A DNA stretch of 64,000 nucleotides, taken from positions 1,573,001 to 1,637,000 of the forward strand of contig NZ_CP085344.1 of assembly GCF_020618415.1 (NCBI RefSeq). Reading direction: 5' to 3'. This DNA is from Cupriavidus sp. MP-37 (GTDB lineage: Bacteria > Pseudomonadota > Gammaproteobacteria > Burkholderiales > Burkholderiaceae). Shown here piece by piece: positions 1 through 15,858 of the stretch (the stretch's first letter is position 1; every line of letters begins with the position of its first letter). Below the pieces are notes generated by a model, which was not told the origin of the DNA, did not search any database, and was given only the letters and a program-made list of their open reading frames with translations. The translations under genes and the position numbers were made by a program.

Positions 1-201
1 CCCTAGCGCCTACCGCTTTCCACCTTCCGCCGCCCCCATCCGCGCCGCCATTGCCGTCTGCATCAGATGTGACGCAATGAGCATGTCGCGACCGGACCCG
101 ACCGCATCGGCGCAATGCCGCTGCCGCCGTCGCGGATCCAGCCTGGGAGGCACGAGGCGTCGATTGGTCGGTCACGGGGTGAGTCCAGCAGGAGCCTACC
201 C
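1..201. other. carA upstream region, no gene seen
   Basis: This stretch lies before carA. Open frames run through it but none has a convincing start or protein-like composition. It probably holds the carA promoter and leader. I see no clear sigma-70 hexamer pair and no arginine- or pyrimidine-responsive motif that I can defend. The only firm element is a GGAG Shine-Dalgarno at 191-194 serving the GTG at 202. Confidence 0.5.
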
Positions 202-1338
<1,137 letters not shown>

Positions 1339-1387
1339 GCGTGCAAGCGAGCGCGCGGGCACAGCGAGAGAGATACAGGGACACCCC

Positions 1388-2062
1388 ATGAACGCCTTCA
1401 TGCATACCGCTTTCGGCATCACCGATTTCTGGACCTATGTGCTGGGCACGATCTTTATCGTGCTGCTGCCGGGCCCGAATTCGATGTACGTGCTGTCGGT
1501 GGCGGCGCAGCGCGGCGTGCGCGCCGGCTACAAGGGCGCGTGCGGGGTGTTCCTGGGCGACGCGGTGCTGATGGTGCTGTCGGCGGCGGGCGTGGCCTCG
1601 CTGCTCAAGGCCAGCCCGGCGCTGTTCTACGTGGTGAAGTACGTCGGCGCGGCCTACCTGGCGTGGATCGGCTTCAACATGCTGCGCGGCGCGCTGCGCA
1701 GCTGGGCCGCGCGCGGCGATGCCGCCGGCGCGGCGGTGCCTGCGGCCACGCCGGACCAGTCCGACCCGTTCCGCAAGGCGTTGCTGATCAGCCTGCTGAA
1801 CCCCAAGGCGATCCTGTTCTTCATCTCGTTCTTCATCCAGTTCGTCGACCCGGCCTTCGCCTACCCGGTGCTGTCGTTCGGCGTGCTGGGGCTGGTGTGC
1901 CAGATCTGCAGCTTTGCCTACCTGACCACGATCATCTTCGTGGGCGCGAAGCTGGCCGAGGCGTTCCGGCGCCGCCGCCGGCTGTCGGCCGGCATGGCCA
2001 GCGGGGTAGGGGCGATGTTCATCGGCTTCGGCGCCAAGCTGGCCACGGCCACGATGAACTGA
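1388..2062 (+). CDS. LysE/RhtB family amino-acid exporter
   Basis: A 224-residue polytopic inner-membrane protein with about six hydrophobic segments. The N-terminal region with LPGPNSMYVLSVAAQRG is the LysE/RhtB signature, and a second conserved stretch, LLISLLNPKAILFFISFF, lies near residue 135. Members export amino acids such as threonine, homoserine, leucine or lysine. The substrate here cannot be read from sequence. It starts 49 bases after carA, with weak purine-rich sequence (GAGAGAGATACAGGGA) before the ATG, and carB follows 89 bases downstream, so all three are probably cotranscribed. The position between the carbamoyl-phosphate synthase subunits makes a link to arginine-pathway export attractive but unproven. 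Confidence 0.85.
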   Translation: MNAFMHTAFGITDFWTYVLGTIFIVLLPGPNSMYVLSVAAQRGVRAGYKGACGVFLGDAVLMVLSAAGVASLLKASPALFYVVKYVGAAYLAWIGFNMLRGALRSWAARGDAAGAAVPAATPDQSDPFRKALLISLLNPKAILFFISFFIQFVDPAFAYPVLSFGVLGLVCQICSFAYLTTIIFVGAKLAEAFRRRRRLSAGMASGVGAMFIGFGAKLATATMN

Positions 2063-2151
2063 GCCAGACCACATTTTCGAATCCGGACGGATTCCCTGAT
2101 TACCGGCGCGGTCCGCAGGCAAGGCGGGCCGGCCCATAAAGAGAGCGTGCA

Positions 2152-5400
<3,249 letters not shown>

Positions 5401-5433
5401 TGCCGTCAAGGTAAGCAGGCAACACATCGCCAA

Positions 5434-5498
5434 GGGGCCGGCCGCATTGCGGCGGCCCCGCCCGGGAAGCCCGCCGGAGTTGCTGCCGGCGGGCTTCC
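5434..5498 (+). terminator. Tandem hairpins after carB
   Basis: Two consecutive stem-loops: a bulged GC stem at 5434-5459, and a perfect 13-bp stem (5465-5477 with 5486-5498, 8-base loop). Neither has a T-tract, so they may be mRNA-stabilising structures or a weak or Rho-assisted terminator between carB and greA. Confidence 0.55.
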
Positions 5499-5646
5499 TG
5501 ACCTAAACTACGTCAAATTCGTCGATCGAACCGGCGTGCCCGCGTTCGATCCTGTCTGAAAGCCGCGGTTGAGCGGAAGTGCCCTGGCGGGTTTGCCGGG
5601 GATGGCTCCAGCTCCGCTGCGGCTCATTTTTTTGTTGAACGAAGAC

Positions 5647-6123
5647 ATGAGCACCATTCCGATTACCAAGCGTGGCGCAGAGCTCCTGAAGGAGGAGCTG
5701 CAGCGCCTGAAGGCTGTCGAGCGTCCGGCGGTGATCAATGCCATCTCGGAAGCGCGCGCCCAGGGCGACCTGTCTGAAAACGCCGAGTACGACGCCGCCA
5801 AGGAAAAGCAGGCCTTTATCGAAGGCCGCATCCTGGAAGTCGAGGCCAAGCTGTCGGCCGCGCAGATCATCGACCCGACCCAGCTGGACACCGACGGCCG
5901 CATCGTCTTTGGCGCCACCGTCGACCTGGAGGACCTGGAGTCCGGCAACCCGGTCAGCTACCAGATCGTCGGCGATGACGAGGCCGACCTCGACGCCGGC
6001 AAGATCTCGGTCAGCTCGCCCATTGCGCGCGCGCTGATCGGCAAGTTCGAAGGCGACGTCGCCACCGTGCTGGCCCCGGGCGGCGAGCGCGAGTACGAAG
6101 TCATTACGGTTCGCTACATCTGA
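5647..6123 (+). CDS. greA: Transcription elongation factor GreA
   Basis: GreA enters the RNA polymerase secondary channel and stimulates cleavage of backtracked RNA. The 158-residue product has the N-terminal coiled-coil hairpin (residues 1-75, with the [20 protein letters not shown] tip region carrying the acidic residues) and the C-terminal FKBP-like domain ([17 protein letters not shown] to the end). The ATG at 5647 gives the standard [18 protein letters not shown] start. An upstream frame to 5569 is rejected because it adds 26 residues absent from the family. The carB-greA gap of about 245 bp with hairpins suggests an own promoter. Confidence 0.96.
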   Translation: MSTIPITKRGAELLKEELQRLKAVERPAVINAISEARAQGDLSENAEYDAAKEKQAFIEGRILEVEAKLSAAQIIDPTQLDTDGRIVFGATVDLEDLESGNPVSYQIVGDDEADLDAGKISVSSPIARALIGKFEGDVATVLAPGGEREYEVITVRYI

Positions 6124-6177
6124 TGCCGGCCCGGCCGGCGGGCTTAGGCCTGCGCCGGCCACCGGAAAGGCCGGCTT

Positions 6178-6681
6178 GTGTTCTCCAGTTCCTATAACAA
6201 CCTGCCGCCGCTGCCGCACCGCATCTTCCTGCTGCTGACGGTGGTGTGGGCGGGCAGCCTGTGGACCGTCGGCTACATGGTGGCACCGACGCTGTTTTCG
6301 GTGCTGCCCAGCCGCGAGATGGCGGGCATGATCGCCGGTCACCTGTTCCATACCGAAGCCATCGTCGGCGTGACCAGCGGCGTGCTGCAGCTGGTGCTGT
6401 GCAACGTGATGATCCGGCGCGGCGCCCACCGCTACCGCGGGCTGCGCTGGCTGGTGCTGGGCATGCTGTGCTGCGTGCTGGTGGGCTATTTCGGCACCCA
6501 GCCCTTCATGGGCAGCCTGAAGGAAAAGGCGCTGGCGCTGGGCGTGGGGGTGTCGGAGTCGCCGTACAAGGCGCAATTCGGCATGCTGCACGGCGTGTCC
6601 AGCGCCTTCTACCTGCTGCAAAGCCTGCTGGCGCTGGCACTGGTGTGGCGCGCTTCGGCGCCGCGTTCGGCCGGGGAGTGA
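6178..6681 (+). CDS. Small integral membrane protein, DUF4149-like
   Basis: A 167-residue hydrophobic protein with about four membrane segments (around residues 17-37, 60-78, 88-108 and 140-158). The FLLLTVVWAGSLWTVGYMVAPTLF opening fits the DUF4149/TMEM205-like family of unknown role. The GTG start at 6178 is supported by GGAAAGG at 6163-6169. It lies 54 bases after greA and may be cotranscribed, and converges with the yhbY-type gene across a hairpin. Family assignment is from memory of its pattern; no function can be given. Confidence 0.7.
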   Translation: MFSSSYNNLPPLPHRIFLLLTVVWAGSLWTVGYMVAPTLFSVLPSREMAGMIAGHLFHTEAIVGVTSGVLQLVLCNVMIRRGAHRYRGLRWLVLGMLCCVLVGYFGTQPFMGSLKEKALALGVGVSESPYKAQFGMLHGVSSAFYLLQSLLALALVWRASAPRSAGE

Positions 6682-6689
6682 GTCCGGCA

Positions 6690-6720
6690 GCGGGCGCCTG
6701 GCGGCGCCCGCCTGGGTTTT
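6690..6720. terminator. Hairpin between convergent genes
   Basis: A perfect 9-bp GC stem (6690-6698 with 6703-6711, TGGC loop) followed on the plus strand by CTGGGTTTT. It sits between the rightward DUF4149-like gene and the leftward yhbY-type gene and probably ends the rightward transcript. Confidence 0.65.
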
Positions 6721-6732
6721 GCCCGGGCTGCC

Positions 6733-7236
6733 TTAGCCCAGGGACTTCTTCTTCTGGCTGGTGGGACGCGCGCGCGCGCGCTTCACATTGCCGCCGGCGG
6801 TGACGCGCTCGTTGCCGAGCACCGTGACTTCCTTGCGGGTCGGACGGCGGTTCGGCGCGGCGCTGGGCTTCTTCACCGTCACCGTGCGCGGGGCGGCGCC
6901 GCCGCGGCGGGCGGGCGTGTGCCGGCCGAGGTCTTCGGGCTGGTTTTCCTTCAGGCGCGCTTCGCCCGGACGCCAGACCACCAGCAGCTTGCCGATATGC
7001 TGGATCGGCGCGGCGCTGAGCTGGTCGCAGATTTCTTCGTAAATGGCGATGCGCGCTTCGCGGTCGTCGCCGAACACGCGGATCTTGATCAGGTCATGGG
7101 CAGCCAGGCTGCGGTCGATCTCGGCCAGCACGGCGCGGGTCAGGCCCTCGGCGCCGACCATCACGACCGGGTTCAGGGCATGGGCGCGGGAGCGCAGGTC
7201 GGAGCGCTGGGCAGGGACTAGTTGTAGAGCAGGCAT
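6733..7236 (-). CDS. yhbY: YhbY/CRS1-type RNA-binding protein
   Basis: A 167-residue protein whose first roughly 97 residues form a CRS1-YhbY (KH-like) domain: RSRAHALNPVVMVGAEGLT, then EIDRSLAAHDLIKIRV and KLLVVWRPG. E. coli YhbY binds pre-50S particles, and the domain generally binds structured RNA. The remaining roughly 70 residues are a basic, Ala/Pro/Lys/Arg-rich tail ending QKKKSLG, longer than in E. coli. I chose the ATG at 7236; the frame extends to 7365 but the added 43 residues are Arg/Pro-rich and unlike the family. It is divergent from rlmE, another 50S-maturation gene, as is common in proteobacteria. Confidence 0.85.
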   Translation of the reverse strand: MPALQLVPAQRSDLRSRAHALNPVVMVGAEGLTRAVLAEIDRSLAAHDLIKIRVFGDDREARIAIYEEICDQLSAAPIQHIGKLLVVWRPGEARLKENQPEDLGRHTPARRGGAAPRTVTVKKPSAAPNRRPTRKEVTVLGNERVTAGGNVKRARARPTSQKKKSLG

Positions 7237-7497
7237 AGTTTGGCGCTGAATAAGGCGCTTGAAATAGGGATAGAGCGCTTGGCGCTGGTAATCGGGCGCT
7301 GCAGCCCGCGCCGGTCGTGACACGGCGCGCGGAACAGGCTGCCGGCGGCCACCGGTTGGCGGCAAGCCGGGGTGCGGATTGGCGCGTATTATCCGTCAAT
7401 CCGGCACTGTCGGGCAGCAAAATCATCAAAACAGTAGGAAAACCTGCGCCGCCGGTTCAACCGGCGCGCGCGGGCAGGGAACAGGCTGGTATCTGGC

Positions 7498-8163
7498 ATG
7501 GCAAAGAACAAGTTCAACCATTCGTGGCTGCACGACCACATCAACGATCCGTACGTAAAGATGGCGCAGCGCGAGGGCTACCGCGCGCGCGCGGCCTACA
7601 AGCTCAAGGAAATCGACGAGCAGGACAAGCTGATCCGCCCGGGCCAGGTCATTGTCGACCTGGGCGCGGCGCCCGGCAGCTGGAGCCAGTACGCCCGCAA
7701 CAAGCTGGCCGACTCACCCCGCGCCAGGGATGGCAGGATCGACGGCGCGGTCGTGGCGATCGACCTGCTGCCGATGGAGCCTGTCGCCGACGTCACTTTC
7801 ATCCAGGGTGACTTCCGTGAGGAATCGGTCTTCCGCGAACTGGAAAGTGTGGTTCTGGACGCCTCCGGCGGCAACAAGATTGACCTTGTTTTGTCGGACA
7901 TGGCCCCCAATTTGTCCGGTGTGGCCTCCGCCGATGCCGCCCGGATCGAGTACCTGTGCGACCTGGCGCTTGAATTCGCGCAGGCCCACCTTAAGCCGGA
8001 GGGAGCATTGCTGGTAAAGTGTTTCCACGGGAGCGGCTACAGCCAGATCGTGGAAAAGTTCAAACGGCAGTTCAAAGTGGTCGCAAAGCGCAAGCCCAAG
8101 GCGTCGCGCGACAAGTCTTCCGAAACCTTTATCCTTGGGCGCTACCTCAAGGCAGTGGATTGA
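7498..8163 (+). CDS. rlmE: 23S rRNA (uridine-2'-O)-methyltransferase RlmE
   Basis: RlmE (FtsJ/RrmJ) methylates the ribose of U2552 in 23S rRNA of the 50S subunit using S-adenosylmethionine. The 221-residue product has the Rossmann SAM site [12 protein letters not shown] near residue 50 and the conserved catalytic Lys-Asp-Lys-Glu pattern: Lys in the [12 protein letters not shown] region, Asp in [10 protein letters not shown], Lys in VKCFHGSG and Glu in [12 protein letters not shown] start gives [17 protein letters not shown], typical of beta-proteobacteria. ftsH follows 157 bases downstream, the classical rlmE-ftsH pair. Confidence 0.96.
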   Translation: MAKNKFNHSWLHDHINDPYVKMAQREGYRARAAYKLKEIDEQDKLIRPGQVIVDLGAAPGSWSQYARNKLADSPRARDGRIDGAVVAIDLLPMEPVADVTFIQGDFREESVFRELESVVLDASGGNKIDLVLSDMAPNLSGVASADAARIEYLCDLALEFAQAHLKPEGALLVKCFHGSGYSQIVEKFKRQFKVVAKRKPKASRDKSSETFILGRYLKAVD

Positions 8164-8320
8164 CCGATCTCGATACAAGCCAGGGCGGAATAAGAAATGT
8201 AGAGGGAAATACCCTCACCCGGTGCTATCGGCATCATAGTTTCTCTGTTTCCCCTCGAGGGCGGGGGCTGCATTACAATGCAGCTATCCGTTGGCAAGGC
8301 AATTGCAAAGGAGTTCGGCC

Positions 8321-10204
<1,884 letters not shown>

Positions 10205-10261
10205 TCCAGCGCTGGTCCCACTGACGGCGCTGTAGCGATGGCTGTGTAGTGCCTCTCCCTG

Positions 10262-10294
10262 AAGCCGGTGCCTGGTGCACCGGCTTTTCCTTTT
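10262..10294 (+). terminator. Rho-independent terminator of ftsH
   Basis: A 10-bp perfect stem (10262-10271 with 10277-10286) and 5-base loop followed by TTCCTTTT. It ends the ftsH transcript and overlaps the upstream extension of the folP frame, which argues against a folP start at 10275. Confidence 0.85.
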
Positions 10295-10331
10295 AGCGCG
10301 GCCAGGCCGCGCGCATCGCCGAAGCCCTACC

Positions 10332-11198
10332 TTGCAGCAGACCACTCAAACCCGGCACTTCCAGTGCGGCCGTTTCCGCTTTGCCCTGGACCAGCGCCCG
10401 CTGGTGATGGGCATCCTCAATGTCACGCCCGACTCGTTTTCCGACGGCGGCCAGCATGCCAGCCGCGACGCGGCGCTGCGCCATGCCGAGCAGATGATTG
10501 CCGAGGGCGTCGACATCATCGACATCGGCGGCGAATCGAGCCGGCCCGGTTCCGCCGCGCTGCCGCTGGCGGACGAGCTGGCGCGCGTGATTCCGGTAGT
10601 GAAAGCGCTGCGCGACTGCGGCAAGCCGCTGTCGATCGATACCTACAAGCCGGAGGTCATGCGCGCCGCGCTTGCGGCCGGAGCCGATCTCATCAACGAT
10701 ATCTGGGGCCTGCGCATGCCCGGCGCGATCGAGGCGGTGGCGGGCGGACAGGCGGGCCTGTGCGTGATGCATATGCAGCGCGATCCGCAGACCATGCAGG
10801 AGGATCCGCACTACGACGATGTGGTCGCCGAAGTCGCGCAGTTCCTGGCCGAGCGCGTCGCCGTGCTGCGCGCGGCTGGGATCGACGATGCCCGCATCTG
10901 CCTCGATCCGGGATTTGGCTTCGGCAAGACGCCGGATCATAATCTGCGCCTGCTCGGGCAGTTGCCGAGGCTGGCGCTGGACGGCCTGCCGGTGCTGGCG
11001 GGCATCTCGCGCAAATCCACGCTGGGCGCCATCCTGGGGGGCCGGCCGCCGCAGCAGCGCATTGCCGCCAGCATCGCCGCGGCGGTCTGTGCGGTGGAGC
11101 GCGGTGCGTTGATCGTGCGCGTGCATGATGTGCAGCAGACCGTCGATGCCGTGAAGACCTGGTGGGCCGTGCGCAACGAATCCGTCAGCGCGGGCTGA
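10332..11198 (+). CDS. folP: Dihydropteroate synthase
   Basis: Condenses 6-hydroxymethyl-dihydropterin pyrophosphate with p-aminobenzoate in folate synthesis and is the sulfonamide target. The product is a TIM barrel of 288 residues with the signatures [15 protein letters not shown] (near residue 24), [29 protein letters not shown] and ISRKST. The start is uncertain: TTG at 10332 gives [15 protein letters not shown], whereas a GTG at 10275 would lie in the ftsH terminator. No strong Shine-Dalgarno is visible. glmM follows after 62 bases, the common folP-glmM pair. Confidence 0.93.
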   Translation: MQQTTQTRHFQCGRFRFALDQRPLVMGILNVTPDSFSDGGQHASRDAALRHAEQMIAEGVDIIDIGGESSRPGSAALPLADELARVIPVVKALRDCGKPLSIDTYKPEVMRAALAAGADLINDIWGLRMPGAIEAVAGGQAGLCVMHMQRDPQTMQEDPHYDDVVAEVAQFLAERVAVLRAAGIDDARICLDPGFGFGKTPDHNLRLLGQLPRLALDGLPVLAGISRKSTLGAILGGRPPQQRIAASIAAAVCAVERGALIVRVHDVQQTVDAVKTWWAVRNESVSAG

Positions 11199-11260
11199 GC
11201 CGGGCGCCGACGCCGGTCGGCGCCACCAAGACAGAACACAGAAGAGAAAGGGAACAAGGA

Positions 11261-12604
11261 ATGACACGCAAGTATTTCGGGACCGATGGCGTGCGGGGCA
11301 AGGTCGGCGATGCGCCGATCACGCCGGATTTCGTGATGCGGCTGGGCCATGCCGCTGGCAAGGTGCTGGCGCACGGCGCCAGGACCGGGCAGGGCAAGCC
11401 GACCGTGCTGATCGGCAAGGACACGCGCATTTCGGGCTACATGCTCGAAGCCGCGCTGGAAGCCGGCTTTACCTCGGCGGGCGTGCACGTGCTGCTGACC
11501 GGGCCGCTGCCGACCCCAGGCATCGCCTACCTGACGCGGGCGCTGCGGCTGTCCGCGGGCGTGGTGATCTCGGCCAGCCACAACCCCTACTACGACAACG
11601 GCATCAAGTTCTTCTCGGCCAGCGGCGACAAGCTGCCTGACACGGTCGAGGCGGCGATCGAGGCGGCCCTGGACGAGCCCATGGTGTGCGCCCCCTCCGA
11701 CGACCTGGGGCGCGCCCGCCGCATCGACGATGCCGCCGGCCGCTATATCGAATTCTGCAAGAGCACCTTCCCGTACGAGCAGGACCTGCACGGCCTGAAG
11801 CTGGTGGTCGACTGCGCCCATGGCGCGGCGTATCACATCGCGCCGCCGGTGTTCCATGAGCTGGGCGCCGACGTGGTCGCCATCGGCAACCAGCCGAACG
11901 GCCGCAATATCAACGCCGGCTACGGCGCCACCGCGCCGGAGAAGCTGATCGAGGCGGTCAAGGCCAACGGCGCCGACCTGGGCCTGGCCTTCGATGGCGA
12001 CGCGGACCGGCTGCAGGTGGTGGACGCGGATGGCCGGCTCTACAACGGCGACGAACTGCTGTATCTGATCGTGCGCGACCGCCAGGCGGCGGGGCAGGCG
12101 GTACCCGGCGCGGTCGGCACGCTGATGACCAATATGGCGGTGGAGCTGGCGCTCAAGCGCGAGGGCGTCGACTTCGTGCGCGCCAAGGTGGGCGACCGCT
12201 ATGTGCTGGAGGAGCTGAACAAGCGCAAGTGGACGCTGGGCGGCGAAGGCTCCGGCCACCTGCTGTGCCTGGATCGCCACAGCACCGGCGACGGCATCGT
12301 GTCGGCGCTGCAGGTGCTGGGCGCACTGCGCCGCAGCGGCAAGACCCTGGCGCAACTGCTCGACGGCGTGAAGCTGTTCCCGCAGACGCTGATCAATGTG
12401 CGCGTGCAGAAGGGGTTCGACTGGCAGACCCACGCCGGCCTGCAGGCGGCGCGTGCGGCGGTGGAGCCGGAACTGGAAGGCCGCGGCCGGGTGCTGATCC
12501 GCGCCTCGGGCACCGAGCCCGTGGTGCGCGTGATGGTCGAGGCCGAGCAGGCCGAGATGGCCGAGCGCGCGGCGAGGAAGCTGGCGGACGCGCTGGGTGC
12601 GTGA
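11261..12604 (+). CDS. glmM: Phosphoglucosamine mutase
   Basis: Interconverts glucosamine-6-phosphate and glucosamine-1-phosphate for UDP-GlcNAc, peptidoglycan and LPS synthesis. The 447-residue length is standard. It has the catalytic phosphoserine loop [14 protein letters not shown] near residue 100, the metal loop [10 protein letters not shown] near 245, and the phosphate-binding [14 protein letters not shown] near the C terminus. The ATG at 11261 gives the family start [23 protein letters not shown] lies about 8 bases upstream. An in-frame extension to 11162 overlaps folP and is rejected. A strong terminator follows at once. Confidence 0.97.
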   Translation: MTRKYFGTDGVRGKVGDAPITPDFVMRLGHAAGKVLAHGARTGQGKPTVLIGKDTRISGYMLEAALEAGFTSAGVHVLLTGPLPTPGIAYLTRALRLSAGVVISASHNPYYDNGIKFFSASGDKLPDTVEAAIEAALDEPMVCAPSDDLGRARRIDDAAGRYIEFCKSTFPYEQDLHGLKLVVDCAHGAAYHIAPPVFHELGADVVAIGNQPNGRNINAGYGATAPEKLIEAVKANGADLGLAFDGDADRLQVVDADGRLYNGDELLYLIVRDRQAAGQAVPGAVGTLMTNMAVELALKREGVDFVRAKVGDRYVLEELNKRKWTLGGEGSGHLLCLDRHSTGDGIVSALQVLGALRRSGKTLAQLLDGVKLFPQTLINVRVQKGFDWQTHAGLQAARAAVEPELEGRGRVLIRASGTEPVVRVMVEAEQAEMAERAARKLADALGA

Positions 12605-12620
12605 TAGCGCCCATCCCAGA

Positions 12621-12652
12621 AAAGAACGCCGGGCTCGCCCGGCGTTCTTTTT
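12621..12652 (+). terminator. Rho-independent terminator of glmM
   Basis: A perfect 13-bp stem (12621-12633 with 12638-12650), CTCG loop, running into a T-rich tail (CTTTTTGTCT). It separates the folP-glmM unit from the pst operon. Confidence 0.92.
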
Positions 12653-12751
12653 GTCTAACTGCGCAATTAACCGCCGTCATATTTGCCACCCGGCAGGGCG
12701 GCACCCTCCCGTCATTACCTTGCTGCAGGCCAGTTTCAAGAAGATTTAAAG

Positions 12752-12807
12752 ATGTCACGGAATTGTCATACAGGCAGCATAAAGTTCGTCTTGTCAAAAA
12801 TTTGTCA
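12752..12807 (+). promoter_or_regulatory. Two Pho boxes and promoter of the pst operon
   Basis: PhoB binds direct repeats of TGTCA with 11-bp periodicity. Here TGTCA occurs at 12753 and 12764, and again at 12792 and 12803, each pair exactly 11 bp apart. A -10-like TAAAGT at 12780-12785 sits 16 bases after the second half-site of the first box, the spacing of the E. coli phoA promoter, so the first box probably replaces the -35. The second box lies at or just after the predicted start of transcription. Confidence 0.85.
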
Positions 12808-12835
12808 TTCCCAACCAATGTTCTCTGGAGGACAT

Positions 12836-13867
12836 ATGAAGCTGGTCAAGACTGCCGTGGCAGGCATCGTTTCGATGGTGGTGGCGGGTACTGCGTTCGC
12901 GGCGGAAATTACCGGTGCAGGCGCTTCCTTCCCGGCGCCCGTGTATTCCAAGTGGGCCGACGCATATAACAAGGCAACGGGCAACAAGGTCAACTATCAA
13001 TCCATCGGCTCGTCGGGCGGCATCAAGCAGATCGGCGCCAAGACGGTCGATTTCGGTGCCTCGGACGCGCCGCTGAAGGACGAGGACCTGAACAAGCAGG
13101 GCCTGGTCCAGTTCCCGACCGTGATCGGCGGCGTGGTGCCGGTGATCAACCTGCAAGGCGTGAAGCCGGGCGAGCTGACCATCACCGGCGAGGTGCTGGC
13201 CAACATCTACCTGGGCAAGATCAAGAAGTGGGACGATCCCGCGATCAAGGCGCTGAACCCGCAAGCCAAGCTGCCGAGCCAGGACATCCTGCCGGTGCGC
13301 CGCGCCGACGGTTCGGGCACCACCTTCATCTTCACCAACTACCTGTCCAAGGTCAGCGCTGACTGGAAGGGCACGGTGGGCGAGGGCACCACGGTCAACT
13401 GGCCGGGCGGCGGCACCGGCGGCAAGGGCAACGAGGGCGTGGCCGCCTTCGTGCAGCGCCTGAACGGCGCCATCGGCTATGTCGAGTACGCCTACGCCAA
13501 GCAGAACAAGATGACTCACGTGAACATGAAGAACGCGTCGGGTGCCGTGGTCAAGCCGGGTGACGACGCCTTCAAGGCCGCCGCCGCCGGCGCGGACTGG
13601 AGCAAGAGCTACTACCAGATCCTGACCAACCAGCCGGGCAAGGACGCCTGGCCGATCGCCGGCGCCACCTTCATCCTGGTGCACAAGAACCAGGACAAGC
13701 CGGCGCAGGGCGCGGAAGTGCTGAAGTTCTTCGACTGGGCGTACAAGAACGGCACCGGCATGGCCGCCGACCTGGACTACGTGCCGCTGCCGGAAAACGT
13801 CGTCAACCAGATCCGCACGACCTGGAAGTCGGTCGTCAAGGACTCGGCAGGCAAGGCGCTGTACTGA
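12836..13867 (+). CDS. pstS: Periplasmic phosphate-binding protein PstS
   Basis: Captures Pi in the periplasm and delivers it to PstCAB. The 343-residue product has a signal peptide ([22 protein letters not shown], cut before [10 protein letters not shown]), the PstS opening [14 protein letters not shown], the phosphate loops [11 protein letters not shown] and [16 protein letters not shown], and the C-terminal [11 protein letters not shown]. The ATG at 12836 follows CTGGAGGAC. The frame runs back to 12683 through the Pho boxes, so longer starts are rejected. It heads the operon and is probably its most abundant product, helped by the hairpin behind it. Confidence 0.97.
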   Translation: MKLVKTAVAGIVSMVVAGTAFAAEITGAGASFPAPVYSKWADAYNKATGNKVNYQSIGSSGGIKQIGAKTVDFGASDAPLKDEDLNKQGLVQFPTVIGGVVPVINLQGVKPGELTITGEVLANIYLGKIKKWDDPAIKALNPQAKLPSQDILPVRRADGSGTTFIFTNYLSKVSADWKGTVGEGTTVNWPGGGTGGKGNEGVAAFVQRLNGAIGYVEYAYAKQNKMTHVNMKNASGAVVKPGDDAFKAAAAGADWSKSYYQILTNQPGKDAWPIAGATFILVHKNQDKPAQGAEVLKFFDWAYKNGTGMAADLDYVPLPENVVNQIRTTWKSVVKDSAGKALY

Positions 13868-13877
13868 TCTGACGGTA

Positions 13878-13909
13878 TCGCCGGCCCGCGTGCAAGCGCG
13901 GGCCGGCGA
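13878..13909 (+). terminator. Intercistronic hairpin between pstS and pstC
   Basis: A perfect 13-bp GC-rich stem (13878-13890 with 13897-13909) with a 6-base loop and no immediate T-tract. Such structures inside transporter operons usually protect the binding-protein message from 3' decay or partly end transcription, giving more PstS than membrane subunits. Confidence 0.7.
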
Positions 13910-13929
13910 ACCCTCCCGAATTTTCCGAC

Positions 13930-14898
13930 ATGGCGACTACCCCCTCCGACACCCGCAACGTCCAGCCCCCGAGCCGCATGGGCGACATCCTGTTCGGCGG
14001 CCTGACGCGCGGCGCCGCGATCGTGACGCTGCTGCTGCTGGGCGGCATCATCGTCTCGCTCGCGATCAGCGCCTGGCCCTCGATCGAGGCCTTCGGCGCG
14101 CGCTTCCTGTGGTCCGCGGAGTGGGATCCTCCCGCCGATGTCTACGGTGCGCTGGTGCCCATCTACGGCACCATCGTGACCTCGCTGATCGCATTGATCA
14201 TCGCGGTGCCGGTCAGCTTCGGCATCGCCCTGTTCCTGACCGAGCTGTCGCCCGCCTGGCTGCGCCGCCCGCTCGGCACGGCCATCGAGCTGCTGGCCGC
14301 GGTGCCGTCGATCGTCTACGGCATGTGGGGCCTGCTCGTGTTCGCGCCGATCTTCGGCGAATATTTCCAGAAGCCGCTGGCCGCCACGGTGGGCCAGCTG
14401 CCGGTGGTCGGCAAGCTGTTCCAGGGCGCGCCGCTGGGCATCGGCCTGCTGTGCGCGGGCGTGATCCTGGCGATCATGATCATCCCGTACATCGCCTCGG
14501 TGATGCGCGACGTGTTCGAAGTCACCCCGGTGCTGCTCAAGGAATCCGCCTACGGCGTGGGCTGCACCACCTGGGAAGTGATGTGGAACGTGGTGCTGCC
14601 CTACACCCGCGCCGGCGTCATCGGCGGCGTGATGCTGGGCCTGGGCCGCGCGCTGGGCGAGACCATGGCCGTCACTTTCGTGATCGGCAATACCAACCTG
14701 CTGGACAGCGCCTCGCTGTTCTCGCCGGGCAACAGCATTACCTCGGCGCTCGCCAACGAGTTCGCCGAGGCCGGCGCCGGCCTGCATACGGCCGCGCTGA
14801 TGGAGCTGGGCCTGATCCTGTTCTTCATTACCTTCGTGGTGCTGGCGCTATCCAAACTGCTGTTGCTGAAGCTCGCCAAGAACGAGGGCGCCAAATGA
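13930..14898 (+). CDS. pstC: Phosphate ABC transporter permease PstC
   Basis: One of the two membrane subunits of the high-affinity Pi importer. The 322-residue protein has about six transmembrane segments and the permease EAA-type loop around [20 protein letters not shown] near residue 205. Its first roughly 25 residues are cytoplasmic and polar. It begins 62 bases after pstS, beyond the intercistronic hairpin. Its stop codon overlaps the pstA start (ATGA at 14895-14898), indicating translational coupling of the two permeases. Confidence 0.96.
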   Translation: MATTPSDTRNVQPPSRMGDILFGGLTRGAAIVTLLLLGGIIVSLAISAWPSIEAFGARFLWSAEWDPPADVYGALVPIYGTIVTSLIALIIAVPVSFGIALFLTELSPAWLRRPLGTAIELLAAVPSIVYGMWGLLVFAPIFGEYFQKPLAATVGQLPVVGKLFQGAPLGIGLLCAGVILAIMIIPYIASVMRDVFEVTPVLLKESAYGVGCTTWEVMWNVVLPYTRAGVIGGVMLGLGRALGETMAVTFVIGNTNLLDSASLFSPGNSITSALANEFAEAGAGLHTAALMELGLILFFITFVVLALSKLLLLKLAKNEGAK

Positions 14899-15806
14899 GC
14901 CAAATGACCCAAGCGAGCCAGGCCGTGTCTTCCGTCTCGATTCCCGCCGTCCGTCCCGATGCCGATGCCGTGCGCGCGCGCCTGCAGGGCCGCCGCCGCC
15001 GCGTCAACCTGTACGCGCTGACCGCTTCGCTGGTGGCGATGGGATTCGGCCTGTTCTGGCTGGCGTGGATCCTGTGGACCACCGTCACGCTGGGCGTGGG
15101 CGGGCTCTCGCTGGACCTGTTCACGCAGATGACGCCGGCTCCCAATACCGCCGGCGGCGGCCTGGCCAACGCCATCTTCGGCAGCTTCGTGATGGTCGGC
15201 ATGGCCACGCTGTTCGGCACGCCGCTGGGCATCCTGGCCGGCATTTACCTGGCCGAGTATGGAAAGAGCTCGCCGCTGGCCAGCTTTATCCGCTTTATCA
15301 ACGATATCCTGCTGTCGGCGCCGTCGATCGTGATCGGCCTGTTCGTCTACGCACTGGTGGTGACCCGCATGGGCCACTTCTCGGGCTGGGCCGGCATCTG
15401 CGCGCTGGCGCTGCTGCAGGTGCCGATCGTGGTGCGCACCACCGAGAACATGCTGAACCTGGTGCCCAACGCGCTGCGCGAGGCCGCCTTCGCCCTGGGC
15501 ACGCCCAAGTGGAAGATGGTGCTGTCGATCACGGTGAAGTCATCCTACGCGGGAATTGTGACCGGCGTATTGCTGGCGGTCGCCCGTATCGCCGGCGAAA
15601 CCGCGCCGCTGCTGTTCACCGCGCTGTCCAACCAGTTCTGGACCAGCGACCTGAACAAGCCCATGGCCAACCTGCCGGTGACGATCTTCCGCTTTGCCAT
15701 GAGCCCGTTCACCGAATGGCAGCAACTGGCCTGGGCGGGCGTGTTCCTGATTACGATTGGCGTGCTGGCCCTGAATATCCTGGCGCGCATCCTGTTCAAG
15801 AAATAA
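14895..15806 (+). CDS. pstA: Phosphate ABC transporter permease PstA
   Basis: Second membrane subunit of the Pi importer, 303 residues with six predicted membrane helices and the permease loop [22 protein letters not shown] near residue 195. The real start is the ATG at 14895, overlapping the pstC stop by four bases; the frame stays open for about 1 kb upstream, inside pstC, and that part is not coding. The N terminus is extended and Arg-rich ([10 protein letters not shown]) before the first helix. pstB follows after 52 bases. Confidence 0.96.
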   Translation: MSQMTQASQAVSSVSIPAVRPDADAVRARLQGRRRRVNLYALTASLVAMGFGLFWLAWILWTTVTLGVGGLSLDLFTQMTPAPNTAGGGLANAIFGSFVMVGMATLFGTPLGILAGIYLAEYGKSSPLASFIRFINDILLSAPSIVIGLFVYALVVTRMGHFSGWAGICALALLQVPIVVRTTENMLNLVPNALREAAFALGTPKWKMVLSITVKSSYAGIVTGVLLAVARIAGETAPLLFTALSNQFWTSDLNKPMANLPVTIFRFAMSPFTEWQQLAWAGVFLITIGVLALNILARILFKK

Positions 15807-15858
15807 GCGGCGCGCCCGTGCTCCGGACCCGCCCCAAGACTGCAAGCGAGAAAACGCA

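Noticed and set aside
10275..10331. Upstream GTG start for folP
   Set aside because: It lies within the ftsH terminator hairpin, and the added residues do not belong to dihydropteroate synthases.
12752..12835. In-frame extension of pstS back to 12683
   Set aside because: It would put the Pho boxes and promoter inside the gene and precede a clean signal peptide with unrelated residues.
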